From the NCBI GenBank assembly GCA_020310875.1, contig CM035437.1, forward strand, positions 44,810,171 to 44,874,170: a DNA stretch of 64,000 nucleotides, in the 5' to 3' direction. The notes under the pieces were generated by a model. The model saw nothing but the letters and a program-made list of their open reading frames with translations. It was not told where the DNA came from and did no database searches. Both the position numbers and the translations under genes were made by a program. Below are positions 1 through 13,429 of the stretch, one piece after another. How positions within the stretch are numbered: position 1 is the stretch's first letter; every line of letters starts with the position of its first letter. The stretch comes from Ceratopteris richardii. Lineage: Eukaryota; Streptophyta; Polypodiopsida; Polypodiales; Pteridaceae.

Positions 1-562
1 CAAGTTAGATGAGGTTTATGTGTGACCGTTGATGGTTGTAGATGATCTTTGTGAGCCTAGCCGTTAGGTTAGGTAGGGCATAAACTTCCAAGCCATTAGG
101 TTGCCATTTAAGGTGAAAATAAAGGCCGTGTGGCGTTGCGCAATTTCCCCATAGAACCTTAATGGGGGGAGTGCAGAGGGGGGCTTGCCCCCTTCTACGG
201 GGTTCGGTAGGACTTCTGGTCGTGGAGATATTGTTGGATCATATATTTTACCGACTATTTTGAATCTCCCGACTACGTTTATCTATACCGAACCGCCTTG
301 TAAAAGTTATATAAGCACGGCCCAGGTTGAGCTTTACATAGCATTGCGCACTAGTAAGCCCTTCATCTAGAGTCTGTCTAGATCGCCATCTAAGCTCCAT
401 AGTAGGAGCGCACGGGTGGACAGTACCATCATTGTAACTGCATTATGCTTTGCAATCTGAGAATTTGAGTTCTCTACCTCTCAGTTTGTGTCTATCTTTG
501 TCTGCGTTTTTTCTCTCAACTCTTTCTACAGGTCTATTCCGCTGTGCTGTTATTTTCTTACA
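1..562 (+). repeat. 5' LTR of copia A (left end outside window)
   Basis: Matches 3070-3600 with scattered substitutions and a small indel region near 150-200. It ends TTCTTACA directly before the primer-binding site. About 64 bp of its 5' end lies outside the window. Confidence 0.92.
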
Positions 563-574
563 TGGTATCAGAGC
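563..574 (+). other. Primer-binding site of copia A
   Basis: TGGTATCAGAGC follows the LTR directly. It is complementary to the 3' end of plant initiator tRNA-Met, the standard Ty1/copia minus-strand primer. Confidence 0.93.
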
Positions 575-645
575 TCAGGAGGCTCTGAGTGGTGCAGAAG
601 CAGAAATGCAGAGGTTGCAAAAGTTTGAACAACAAAAGAGAGAAG

Positions 646-2988
646 ATGTTAAGCGGTGCGTCATCATCTACGACTGGGAGCCAAGGTGGTTCATCAACAG
701 GAGTAGGTGGTGCACAAGCAGGAGCAGCAATGATGCCGGTCATCCCAACGTTGCGGATACGGCCACCAGCCTTCATAGAAGGTAAACTTGATGGTACGAA
801 CTACACCCTATGGAAGTTCAAAATCACTTCTATTCTTGATTCGTATGAGCTTTTGGAGACTGTTCTTGGGACTGATCATGAGCCCCAAGAAAGACCTGAT
901 CCAAATAATCCTGGTCGAATGATTCCTCCTGATGCTGATCTTCTACGTGCTTGGAAACGTAGAAATGCAGATGCACTCTGTGCTCTTGTTACAAGTACTT
1001 CTGATAGTGTTCTGACTCTCACTCAGCATACTACGAAGGCATGTGAAGCATGGAACATATTGAGAAATCAATATGAAACTCGTAATCAGACACGGATTCA
1101 AAACTTGGAGAATCAGCTTGCAGCAGAACAGTTTGCTGATGGGGAGACTGCAGAGGTGTTTATCACTCGCATAAAGAATCTACGAGATCAAATGGCAGGA
1201 GGAGGTGTTCAAAAGTCAAGTGAAGAGCTAGCTCGACATTGTCTTCGAATCTATCCACCTAAGTTTGATGGTCTGGTAATTGCTCTTAACACTCAAATCA
1301 GACCTCAACCACTAACTTTTGAAGAATTCAGTGCCTTACTCATGGAGGAGGAGTTGCGGCTCAAGGCAAGGAGTGGTGGTAGCAAAGGAGATGCTGCATT
1401 CACAGCAAATGCCAAAGGAGGCAAAACAGACTCTTCAAAAGATGGAGACAAAAAGAAGAACGACAAAAAGAAGTTCAAGGGAGAGTGTTTCCACTGCAAG
1501 AAGAAGGGACACAGAATCCAAGACTGTCGCATCAAGAAGGCAGAAGAGAAGAATGGCTCTTCAAAAGGTGGCAAGGGCAAGGAGTCTGCCAACACAGCAG
1601 AAACAGAGCTTGAGTTATTTGTTACCATAGAGGAGGTGTGCTCCTCCACGGAAGATTCAGGAACAGATGATTCATGGGTGTTGGACAGTGGTGCATCTCG
1701 TCACATGACGAGTAGAAAAGACCTTTACAGTTCCTTAGAGCCTCTAAAGGAACCCATCACAGTAAGGTAGGAAACAATGCAAGATGTCCTGTAGAGGGCG
1801 AAGGTACGGTATTCTTTCATCAACTCTAATGGCGATAGAAAGCTTTCAAATGTGTTGTATGTTCCACAATTAAAACGAAATCTACTTTCAATAGCTTCTA
1901 TAACTGATCAAGGTCATCAAGTATCTTTCAGTAAGACAGGAGCTAAGATTATGGACGATAACAACAACATTGTTGGGAATGGCATAAGGAGGAACAACCT
2001 GTATGAGTTGTGTGCTCTTACAGCCACTACAAATGTGGGCACAAGTAAGCTATGGCATGAGAGATTCGGCCACATTGGATACCCTGTACTGAAGGAGATG
2101 CATCACAGAGGTATGGTTGCACACCTACCATCTATTGCAGAAATGAAGGAACCATGTGAAGCTTGCATGATGGGCAAGCAACAGAGGAAGGCATTTCCAC
2201 AAGAAAGCAAGAACAGGGCAAGCTATCCTCTAGAGTTGGTGCATGCTGACTTGTGCGGAAAAATGCGTACACAGGCCTTGGGCGGATCTTCCTACTTCAT
2301 GTTACTTGTCGAAGACTATAGCAAGAAGATGTGGGTGTACTTCCTTCGTGATAAGGCTCAAGCTTTTGGTAAGTTTAAAGAATGGCTTCAGCTTGTTGAA
2401 ACTGAAACAGGGAAGAAGATGAAGAAATTCAAGACAGATGGTGGTGGTGAGTTCACATCAATAGAGTGTGAAGATTTCTGCAAGAGTAAGGGAATCAAGC
2501 ATCAACTCACAGTGGCACATAGTCCTCAATAGAACGGTGTTGCAGAACACTGGAATCGAGCCATCATGGAGATGGCAAGGTGCATGTTGAAAGAAAAAGG
2601 TTTGCCTAATCAATTTTGGGCAGAGGCTGTCAACACTGTTGTCTACATCTTGAATCGAAGCTACACCAAGGCACTTGATGGAAAGACTCCACAAGAAGCT
2701 TACAGTAAAAAGCCTTATGTTTCCCATTTCAAAGTGTTTGGAAGTGAATGTTATGTACATGTTCTAGATAGGGAGAGAAACAAGCTTCAACCAAAAAGCA
2801 TCAAATGTATCTTCCTGGGGTACAACGAAGATAAGAAGGCTTATAAGCTTTATGACCCTGAGGCTAAGAAGATCATGGCGAGTCGTGATGTGGTGTTCAA
2901 GGAGGAGCAGCCACATGCAGTGGAGGAGGAAAAGAGAGCTTCCACTTTATCATCAGGCAAAGGGGCAATCCACTATGACCACAAATGA
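646..2988 (+). pseudogene. Copia A gag-protease-integrase polyprotein, two nonsense mutations
   Basis: One reading frame runs from ATG 646 to 2988, broken only by TAG at 1768-1770 and 2530-2532. In order: copia-type Gag (DGTNYTLW near 790), CCHC zinc knuckle (CFHCKKKGHRIQDC near 1486), aspartic protease active site (LDSGASRHM near 1681), GAG-pre-integrase (LWHERFGHIG near 2047) and integrase core with its D, D and E regions (HADLCG, KTDGGGEF, QNGVAEH). Both stops sit where Gln is expected (PQ-TAG-NGVAE), so each is explained by CAG to TAG. The frame then ends without reverse transcriptase. ATG 646 is the first in-frame ATG after the primer site. Confidence 0.9.
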
Positions 2989-3005
2989 TCCATGGTGCTC
3001 TAAGT

Positions 3006-3600
3006 TGTAAGGCCCCATTATGAGGAGAAGCCATTATGAGAGCCCAGACATTTGTGGAACCCTAACTTCCAAGTTAGATGAGGTCTATGTGTGACCGTTG
3101 ATGGTTGTAGATGATCTTTGTGAGCCTATCCGTTAGGTTAGGTAGGGCATAAACTTCCAGGCCATTAGGTTGCCATTTAAGGTGAAAATAAAGGCCCTGT
3201 GGTATCGTGCAGTTTCTATCCCCCCGGCCCGTAGGGCCCAGACGGTAGGACTTCTGGTCGTGGAGATATTGTCGGATCATATATTTTATCGACTATTTTG
3301 AATCTCCCGACTACGTTTATCTATACCAAACTGCCTTGTAAAAGCTATATAAGCACAGCCCAGGTTGAGCTTTACATAGCATTGCGCACTAGTAAGCCCT
3401 TCATCTAGAGTCTGTCTAGATCGCCATCTAAGCTCCATAGTGGGAGCGCACGGGTGGACATCACCATCATTGTAACTGCATTACGCTTTGCAATCTGAGA
3501 ATTTGAGTTCTCTACCTCTCAATTTGCGTCTATCTTTGTCTGCATTTTTTCTCTCAACTCTGTCTACAGGTCTATTCCGCTGTGCTGTTATTTTCTTACA
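3006..3600 (+). repeat. 3' LTR of copia A
   Basis: 595 bp, TGTAAG to CTTACA, aligned with 1-562. The differences from the 5' copy are mostly substitutions plus a changed stretch around 3205-3240, so the insertion is not recent. Confidence 0.9.
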
Positions 3601-3916
3601 ATAATAGCGTCCCATAAGAGATGTTGACCATCGCTTATATGATGCTATGTTTTTTTTTTGAATAATTATACCAGTCGTTGTTTATGCGACGCTTTGGGCA
3701 ATGAAACCTACTTTTTTTCAATGGGGGGCATCGCTATGCCCCCCCATTTCTAGCAGTGGAATTTGGGCCTTCGTGAGGTTCTGGTGTCCTAAATATCACC
3801 TCGATAGTAGGGACCTGTTCTTGTACCTTAGGAGTGGGTTGTGTTATGCTTTCAATGTAGTTTGATGATTCAATTAGCCCCTTCCCTTTGCCATTGTTGG
3901 CTCTCTTTTTTGGACA
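3601..3916. other. Spacer with a G/C hairpin
   Basis: No gene seen. It contains a T-run near 3650-3658 and a strong hairpin at 3721-3747 (ATGGGGGGCAT, a 4-base loop, then ATGCCCCCCCAT with one extra C). Confidence 0.6.
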
Positions 3917-4146
3917 TGTTGATATATTTAGGTAGTGATGTGTGTGAACACACTAGGACCTCCGGGGCACTTTTTTCCCTCTTTAGGAGGTTTTTTCCCC
4001 CCGGCTTGTATATACACTTATTGCCCTAATGGGCTACTTATCTTTGTATATTCTCTGGCAATACATTCAGTATTGTGTGTTGTGCTCCAAGCTTCTTCTC
4101 CTTCCTTGTGTTGTTCGCGTGCTTCCGTAGACATCTATCTCCAACA
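3917..4146 (+). repeat. 5' LTR of copia B
   Basis: About 230 bp with 5-bp inverted ends TGTTG/CAACA. The same sequence, diverged, is found at about 10859-11093 in copy D. The primer-binding site follows at 4147-4160. Confidence 0.82.
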
Positions 4147-4501
4147 ATTGGTATCAGAGCAAGTCGTCGCTTCATCTAGGGTGCCGTCGACACTCCTCTG
4201 TTTGCAGTCTCAGAATCGCACGAATTTTGGTGAGCATACTCAACGTGTTTCCGAGATCAAAATAGCTTCGTTGTGTGGTGCCAAAATCGCGATCTGAGCT
4301 CGTTTTGGCCTCCGAATGCACTAACACAGCGCTTATGCAGGCTATTTCATCTTTTTGTGCCAAAGGTATATACCAATTTCTGTTCGCCATTATAAGCATC
4401 TCGAAGTCTGCTACAGGTCTAGTGGAATTCGTCTGGGCAGTTCTGTTCAACTTTTTGAGATACAGTCGATTTTTTGCATCAAGGTATTTTAGTCACCGGT
4501 C

Positions 4502-7500
4502 ATGGTTGAAAGTAGTGATGTATTCCGTATGTTGAATTTGAGGATAAGTTGGATGGTACCAACTACCCGTTATGGGCTTATATGATGCAACATGTGTTGG
4601 TTGCAAAAGGACTGTGGAACATTGTACAGGGTGTCGAAAAACGTCCTATCACACTTGCAACTATTACAACTGCATGTACTGAAGCTGATGCAGAAGGTGT
4701 CGAAGATGATGATATTCTGCATATTCCTGTTCGTGCTACGGTTTTTGTTGTACCTACTGTAGAGCAGATTCGCTGGGATGGCAGAGATGCCCAAGCACAT
4801 GCATCGATAGCTTTGTCTGTCAAACATGCCATTATTCCTCACATTCGCTCTTGCAGAATAGCTAAGGATGCTTGGGATACACTTACCACATTGTACCAAG
4901 CTAGGAATGAGGCTCGTGTTGCTTACCTCTGAAAACAATTGGAGAGTGAGCACATGAATGAAGGTGATTCTATGGATAGTTTCCTAACGAAGATCAAAGA
5001 CTTGAAGGAACAGTTGTTTTCTGTTGATGAGGTTATACCAAATAGCTCACTTGTGCAGACCATTTTGAATGGTCATCCTGATTCATATCAGAGTTTTGCT
5101 TCTACTCTTCGGTTGATGATGAAACGCAATCCAAATGCCTTATCATTTGAGGAGTTAGTCTCTGTTCTATTGCAGGAAGATCAGTCTAGGCAGAACAGGT
5201 CCATTATGCGAGTTGCAGATCAAGCTTTCCTGGCTAGTGAGAAGGGCAAAGGAAAATGGAGCTCTTCAACTAGTAAGCAGAAATCTGCTAATTCTGCATA
5301 TTCGAAAAAGGAAGATAAAGATGAGAAGAAATCAGAAAAGCAGAAATTGTTTTGTAAGTACTGTAAAGGGAATGATCATATCATAAAGAACTGTCCAAAA
5401 CTGGCTGCTAAAGAGGCAAAGAAGAAAGATGCTCGAATGGTTGTTGCAAAGGCCTCTACACCAAAAATAGAGTCTACTAACCTTATGCAGGAAGAAGAAT
5501 GGGTGTTTACTACTCTCTGCAGTTTTGACCCATCTTCTCATGAGCACTGCATGTCTGCAGTAGACTCAGATGTTTGGTATTTTGACAGTGGGGCGACCAA
5601 ACATATTACCTCGTAGCGTAGTTTCTTCTCTTCACTCGAGCTTGCCCCTACAGGGAATACTGTTACATGCGCCAACAACTCCTCTTATCCTGTTATGGGA
5701 GTTGATAAGATCATTTTGACTACTGTTGATGGTAGTTCTTTCACTTTGTCAGATGCTTTATTTGTGCCAGGGATCAAGAAGAACTTGTTATCAGTTTCTG
5801 CATTAGCCAAGATAGGTTTGGTTGTGAAATTTGTTGATGACAGGTGTACAGTTCATGATTTGTCAAATGGCGATGTGATTATTGCTTCTGGCATTTTATG
5901 TCGTGGGCTGTATAAGCTCATAGACTATGAAAGATCTGTAAATGATTTGACATGTGCAGTAAATGATTCTCACGCTATGTTAGATGCAAAACTTTGGCAT
6001 GCACGCTTTGGTCATCTGAATTTTGCTAGTTTGATACGCCTGTAAAAATTTGAAATGATGTCCTCTTTGCCCAAACTTGAGGCACTTGGAAAACATGTTT
6101 GTGAAGGCTATATTTTGGGCAAAATGCAGCGTTCGTCCTTTCCAAAAGATGGTTCAGCTCGGGCTACTCAGAAATTACAGCTTGTACATAGTGATGTCTG
6201 TGGTCCTATGTAGACACCTTCTTTTGGGAATTATCTTTACTTCGTGACTTTGATTGATGATTTTTCCAGGCATGCATGGGTATATCCATTGGAGGAAAAG
6301 TCCGAAGTATTCATGTGCTTCAAACAGTTTTTGGTTTTGGCTGAAAATCTGTCAGCATGTAAAATGGGCACCCTCCGTTCTGATCGAGGGGGGAATATAT
6401 TTCTTCTGATTTTAATGCATTTGTGGCTGAACGTGGGATAAAACACCAGTGTATAGTGTCGTATACACCTCAACAGAATGGAGTTGCTGAACGAAAGAAC
6501 AGGTCACCCATGGAGATGGCGAGATCTATGGTCAAGAGTCAAGCTTTACCACATAGTTTCTGGCTTGAGGCTGTCATGTGTGCAGCATATGTACTAAACA
6601 AGTGTCCCACTAAAGTGCTGCAGTCTATCACTCCATATGAAGCTTGGCATGATCGCAAGCCATCTGTTGCTCATCTCCATGTTTTTGGTTGTTTGGCATA
6701 TGCATTAGTGCATGAACAACATCGCAGAAAATTTGGATGATAAAGCAGTAAAATGTATTTTTGTTGGATATAGTTTTGAAAGTAAAGGCTATCATCTAGA
6801 TCATCCATAGACTAAATGCATTCTCGTTAGCCGTGATGTTTTTTTTGTGGAAGATGCTATTCAGCCATTGCTTTCATGTACTAAGGAGAAATTTGTTAGC
6901 TCCAAAGACATGTATGATACTTTGCTGCCTCTTTTTACAGGTGGACAGTCTAGTGCTGGTCCCAATGAGGCAACTTCTCATCCTTTGCAGGTTTCATGTG
7001 ATGATGCAGATCATTCCATTTCTGATGCAAATTTACATGATGCACTAAGGAGAAATTTGTTAGCTCCAAAGACATGTATGATACTTTGCTGCCTCTTTTT
7101 ACAGGTGGACAGTCTAGTGCTGGTCCCAATGAGGCAACTTCTCATCCTTTGCAGGTTTCATGTGATGATGCAGATCATTCCATGTCTGATGCAAATTTAC
7201 ATGATGCACTAGTTGATGAGAGAGCTGATATTGAGCAGGCAAAAACTATGCAAAAATGGCTGGTGCAGACTTTGTGTGACAGCAAATTAGATGCAGCTCT
7301 GTCATATCGTACTCGTTCAGGCTCTCATAGTGGCTCTCTTGCATCAGATTGCTATGCTATGGCTGCATCTAGTCTCTGTGATGAGAATAAGCCTGTTTCG
7401 TTTGATGAAGCACAAAATTCAAAAAATTGGATGGCTGCTATGCAATCTGAATATGATGCTATAATGAAGAATGGTACTTGGTCTTTATGTGACTTGCCTC

Positions 7501-8349
7501 CAAGCAAGAAGGCCATTGGCACCAAGTGGGTATACAAGCTGAAGCGTAAACCTAATGGTACAGTTGAAAGGTATAAGGCTAGGCTTGTTGCAAAGGGTTA
7601 TGCGTAGGAAAGAGGCATTGATTTTGATGAAAACTTTGCACCTACATGCCCTATGACTACTGTTCAGAGCGTTTGTGCACTTGCAGCCCATCATGGTTGG
7701 AATATACATCAGTTGGACATTAAAACTGCATTTCTGAATGGTGACTTGCATGAAGAAGTGTATGTTTTTCATCCCCGTGGCTTTGTGCAGAAAGGGCATG
7801 AAAACCAAGTGTGCAGGTTAAAGAAGGCATTATATGGTTTAATGCAAGCACCACGTGCTTGGTATGAGAGGATACATGCCTATTTGATTGCACATGGTTT
7901 TGAGAACAGTCCAACTGAAAGCACCTTATATGTTAAGCATGCTAATGATGTGCTTCTGATCATTGTTGTCTATGTTAACAACATGTTGCTCACTGGTCCT
8001 ATTGAGAAGCATATTGCTGATTTTAAGGCTGATTTGCATGCCTCATTTGAGATGTCTGATTTGGGGCATTTGCATCACTATTTGGGCATTCAGTTTATGC
8101 AAGTTGATGGTGGAATGGCTTTATGTCAAACGAAATATATTGACACATTATTGTAGCCTTTTGGCCTTGAAGACTGTAAGCCTATTGCCACTCCTATGGA
8201 GACAGGTTTACGATTGAGTCTTCATGATGCTGGAGATGCATTTGATGTTGTTCTCTATCAGCAGGCTGTTGGATGCTTGATTTACTTATGCATTACTCGG
8301 CCAGATATTCAGTTTGTTGTCTCACAGATGAGCAGATTTATGCATTGCC
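4502..8349 (+). pseudogene. Copia B polyprotein, many stops and a dead RT site
   Basis: Pieces in order: Gag (near 4549-5330), zinc knuckle (CKYCKGNDHIIKNC near 5352), protease (FDSGATKHITS ending 5613), GAG-pre-integrase (LWHARFGHLN near 5992), integrase (PQQNGVAERKN near 6470), connection domain, reverse transcriptase (near 7500-8150) and the start of RNase H (to 8349). Stops: TGA 4930, TAG 5614, TAA 6043, TAG 6211, TAG 6808, TAG 7605 and TAG 8154, plus frameshifts near 4535 and 6390-6425. Most fall at expected Gln codons. The RT catalytic motif YVDDM is changed to YVNNM (near 7972), so the enzyme would be inactive even without the stops. Confidence 0.9.
6881..7208 (+). repeat. 164-bp tandem duplication inside copia B pol
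   Basis: 6881-7044 is repeated at 7045-7208 (CTAAGGAGAAATTTG to TTACATGATGCA) with almost no differences. 164 is not a multiple of 3, so the second copy shifts the frame. Confidence 0.92.
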
Positions 8350-8646
8350 TATTACCGTTAGTGTCCATGTGAAAGGCCAAATGGCCACTAGACACTTCTT
8401 TGTATATGTTCTTTAATAAAACATATAGTGGCCTGGTCAGTCACGGAGTGTAAGTTCGACCGCATTTGTAAGACCTAAGAAATCTGTCTTCGTGCTCCCT
8501 GTATACTGTGTTTTCTGTGTATTCTGGAGCCTCTGTGCAGAGTAATGTGTGCATCCTTAGGAGCTCGGTTTTCTACTCCGAGCATATCGTAATGGAGCTT
8601 TGGAGAAGGAGAGCGCACTGTGGTGCATCACCATCAAAATACTTCA
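8350..8646 (+). repeat. LTR of copia F (E family)
   Basis: 297 bp, the same length as both E LTRs (30687-30983, 62468-62764). It starts TATTACCG (E has TGTTACCG or TGCTACCG) and ends ACTTCA, followed by TTGGTATCAGAG. It contains a small stem GCTCGG/CCGAGC near 8561-8581 that is kept in all three copies. Confidence 0.85.
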
Positions 8647-8860
8647 TTGGTATCAGAGTCAGGTTTGAGGCAAAAGCTTTGTTCCTTTTGTGCGAGCGAA
8701 GCGAGCACCCCCCCTCCCCCAAGGCCTTCTCCAAGGCTTACGACTAAGGCGGCGACTAAGGCATAGACCTTGGCATACCTTGTCATCCAAGTCACCGAAG
8801 TCACCGTTGGCGTCATTGGCTGCGCGCGAGGGAGGACCTCAATGATCAAGAAATATAGAG

Positions 8861-8932
8861 GTTCCCGGTACTTCCCAGGAGGTCACCCATCCCAGTACTG
8901 TTCCCCCTAGAGCTCGCTTAACCATTGCAATC
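8861..8932 (-). other. 5S rRNA-derived segment in the copia F leader
   Basis: Read on the minus strand it contains GTTAAGCGAGCT, AGTACTGGGATGGGTGACC and TCCTGGGAAGT. These correspond to the A box, the C box and the following segment of the 3' half of plant 5S rRNA. The 5' half of 5S is absent. It lies antisense to the element. The same block is at 62226-62288 in element E, so it is part of the family's leader and not a chance insertion here. Confidence 0.75.
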
Positions 8933-9859
8933 TCTTGCCACTAAGTTACACTCTTGTGGTGTTTGAAGAAGGGGAAAGACTAAGGTTGACATTACCTTGA
9001 ACATGTTTTGGTCCCTCAAAGCTTCATCCTTTGCTTTCAAAGCCTATTTTGGAAGCATTTTTGGGGTGTCTTTTGGAGCCATTTTGGAGTACTTATGCAC
9101 ATAGTTCTATTCACACAGGTCCAAGAACATCAAGAAGAGTGTTCTTTGTACTTCTCCGACAATAAATATCAACCTTTGGGGCTGTTTTCAGCCACACTTG
9201 TAAAACTACAGGTTTCTTGAAAGTTTTCAATTTTGGTGGGAGCAGCTGTTGCAAAATTTATGCAGGTTTTTTAGCCTAAAACATCATAGTTGAGAGACAC
9301 TTGCAAGTGTTATTGGCTAGTTTTTGGGCTGTGTAGTCAGCCTTTTAGTGTCATTTTACTGCATATATTGAGCACATACACACCATGTATGCTTATATGG
9401 ATACCACTTATGTACGTCCATGTGTTCATTGATATAGCGGTTACGTTCTTTGCATAAATCCTTTTACGTTTGATAAAGAGGGTCGTGGTGAGGTTTTCTT
9501 AACTGTGAGACACCCAGATGTCGGGGCCTCTTCGGTGATGCAGGTGGAAGACTTACCCAGCCTCACCATAGGAGATGTATGATAGTTGTTAATAGGTAAG
9601 CCTAGTTGGCTTCTGTTGGGTAACTGGTTATATGTAGTGGAGTCAGTGATTCACTATGCAGAAAAACATGTCACTACTTGCAGTTTTATGATATTTTGAC
9701 ACTGGTCATATGCTCATTTTGCAGAGGATACTTTGGCAAAATTTTTCTAGATTTTCGGTTTAGTCAACTATACAGTGGTCGATTTACTCCTTGATACACT
9801 TATTCATTGGTGTTCGGACTCTTCTAGCTCCATTTCATTCTATTCAATTCTCTACCATC

Positions 9860-10150
9860 ATGGCATCAGAGGTCTCAGGCACATCCGGTGGATCAAGGTC
9901 TAGTGCTAGTGTTCCGAGGAGGAGCTAAAACTTGTAGGGCAAAGACCATTTTGAGATCCGAAAATTTGATGGCACAAACTTTGCTCTATAGAAGAAACAG
10001 ATTAAAGATGTGCTAATTCAAACGAGGCAATGGAAGCCAATAAATGGGACTTCAAAGAAGCCTGCTGACATGGATGAAGATGATTGGGATGAGTTAGATG
10101 AAATGGCCAGGTCTACCATTCGCTTGCACCTGGCAGATAATGTTTACTTT
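9860..10150 (+). pseudogene. Gag N-terminal fragment of copia F
   Basis: Starts MASEVSGTS like element E and reads FDGTNFAL, a typical copia Gag start. Stops: TAA 9926, TAG 9935 (also present in E at 61198-61200) and a TAG where Trp is expected. It is cut at about 10150, where similarity to E ends. Confidence 0.82.
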
Positions 10151-10858
10151 TAGTGTTTCCATGCATTGTATGTAATGATCTATGCTTTCATTCACCCCCC
10201 CTATTATAGATAATCCATCTACTGGGTGAGTCGGTCTTGAAATCCTTGCCTCTCAAATTTTGCCAAAAAGACATCCTTTAGCATATGATATGTTCCCCTC
10301 TCTCTCCTGAGGTGTGAGATTTCCAAGAATCTCCAAGAAGCATTGACATGTGCAACAACATCCTTCTTGCGACTGCACTTATGCATAGTGCTACACGTAC
10401 ACCCATTTCATAATATATGACCGTCATAGATAATAACCCCATTTTCTTTCTTTTGCCCTTTTTTTTTTAATGTGTGTTACACTTCAATTAAGACCCACAT
10501 ATTCCCAATAATTTTATATTTCCTTTATACAACGTTAGGTTCTAGTACTATTTGTTCGCATATGATCACAGCGCCCTCTCATACTTTTACGTTATTCATG
10601 AAGTTTATATGGCAATTGTTCTCATATTTTTACGTTATTCATGAAGCTTATATGGCAATTGTTCGTCGTGTCGCATGCCGGTTCAACTATACAATGTATT
10701 CGATTGAAATCCTTATGATAAAACAACAAAATCGTATAGCAGCTTTCCATGTCTTGCAAGTGTGGGCCTCACGCATAAAACTTTGGTATTCATTTATGAT
10801 GCCTTATTTTCAACATAAATAATACGTTCCCAAGTTTTCATATGCTCATACATATTCT
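10151..10858. other. Spacer with a 46-bp tandem duplication
   Basis: No gene recognised. At about 10587-10672 a block containing TACGTTATTCATGAAG, then TTATATGGCAATTGTTC, is present twice in tandem. Confidence 0.6.
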
Positions 10859-12190
10859 TCTCTTGATATATTTTAGGTAGTGATCTGTGTGAACACACTA
10901 TGATCGTCCGGATACTTTTTTCCTCTCTTTAGAAGGTTTTTTTCCCATGGCTTGTATATACACATATAATCCTAATGGGTCACTTATTTTTTAACATTCT
11001 CTTGGTAATACATTCAGTATTATGTGTTGTGCTCCAAGCTTCCTTTTTTTCCTTGTGCTTTTCACGTGCTTTCGTAGACCTCAAACTCCAACCATTGGTT
11101 CAGAGCAGGTCGTTGCTTAGTTTAGGGTGCCATCGACACCCCTCCGATCACAATCTCAAAATCGCACAAAATTTGGTGAGCATACTCAAGCCTCTGAATG
11201 CACTATTGCAATGCTTGTGCAGGCAATTTCATCTTTTTGTGCCAAAGATATATACACGTTTCAGTTTGCTAGTATAAGTGGCTCGAAATTTGCAACAAGT
11301 TTCACGAAACTCAATAGGGTACTTCTACTCAAATTTTTTAGATACAAGCATTTTTTTACATCATGGTATTTTAGCCAGTGGCCATGGCTAAAAGCAATGA
11401 TGTATTTTGTATGGTGGTTGTTGAGGATAAGTTCAATGGTACCAACTACCCATTATGGGGTTATACAATGCATCACGTACTGGTTGCAAAAGCAATGTGG
11501 AATATTATGCAGGGTGTTGGAAAACATCCTATTACACCTGCAAACAAAGTTGATGAACGTGATGCAGTGCATTGAAGATAGCTGTGGTTCCTGCTACACC
11601 TACTATAGAGCAACTTCATTGGGATGGCAGAGATGCTCAGGCACATGCATTGATAGTCTTGTCTATCAAATGTGCCATTATTCCTCACATTCACTCTTGC
11701 ATAATAGTAAAGGATGCTTGGGATACACTTACCACTTTATACTAGGCAAGGAATGAGGCTCGTGTCGCTTACCTCCAAAAACAGTCGCAGAGTGAGCACA
11801 TGAATGATGGACATTCCATGGATAATTTTTTAAAGATTTGAAGAAGTAGTTTATTTCAGTTGAATGAAGTCTTGCATGACAGTTCACTTGTGCAGATTGT
11901 TGTAAATGGTCTTCAAGATTCATATCAGAGTTTTGCTTCTACTCTTCGATTGAGGATGAAAGGAAATCCAAATGCCTTAATGTTTGAGGAGTTAGTTTTT
12001 GTTCTATTGCAAGAAGATCAGTCTAGGCAGAATAGGTCCATATGTGTGTTGCAGATCAAGCTTTCCCTGGCTATTCAGAAGGGCAAACATAAATGGAGCT
12101 CATCTATTAGTAAGCAAAAATCTCCTAATTTTGCACAATCAGAGAACATTATCTTTGCTAGGAAATACAAACAACCAATAGGTCAAGCAT
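10859..12190 (+). mobile_element. Copia D, 5' fragment of the B family
   Basis: LTR (about 10859-11093), degraded primer site (ATTGGTTCAGAGC) and a gag pseudogene from ATG 11384. Gag reads FNGTNYPLWGYTMHHVLVAK, like copy B. The frame is broken by several indels and stops; similarity to B is lost at about 12130-12190, before the zinc knuckle. Confidence 0.82.
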
Positions 12191-13244
<1,054 letters not shown>

Positions 13245-13429
13245 TACTCGTTGTTGTGGACCTCCAGACACTCCCCTTTTGATATGTGCAGTGCCCATAA
13301 AAGCCAAGGCCTCAATCTCCACTGTCCTAGGTTATCCTCTCAACCAACGAGAGCCAAAAAAAAAACACCTGAAGAAGAAGGACTTCGAAGCTTTGTATAC
13401 ATTCTTTTAGATCTTAATGGATGATCATT

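Larger units (their letters stand above)
1..3600 (+). mobile_element. Ty1/copia element A, internally deleted
   Basis: Two copies of one sequence (1-562 and 3006-3600) flank a gag-protease-integrase frame. The 3' copy starts TGTAAG and ends CTTACA, the usual short inverted ends of an LTR; the 5' copy begins about 64 bp before the window. The internal part stops soon after integrase: no reverse transcriptase or RNase H motif is present and no clear polypurine tract precedes 3006, so an internal deletion removed the 3' half of pol. The element cannot move by itself. Confidence 0.93.
3917..8349 (+). mobile_element. Ty1/copia element B, 3' end lost to element F
   Basis: 5' LTR (3917-4146, TGTTG to CAACA), initiator-Met primer site (ATTGGTATCAGAGC, 4147-4160), then gag to RNase H in decayed form. 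It is cut at 8349, where the LTR of copia F begins; no 3' LTR of B is visible. Copies C and D are from the same family. Confidence 0.9.
8350..10150 (+). mobile_element. Ty1/copia element F, 5' fragment
   Basis: LTR (8350-8646), primer site, a 1.2-kb leader and the first part of gag, all matching element E (61-62.8 kb) in the opposite orientation. Similarity stops at about 10150, in the middle of Gag, and no 3' LTR follows. It was inserted into the RNase H region of copia B. Confidence 0.88.
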
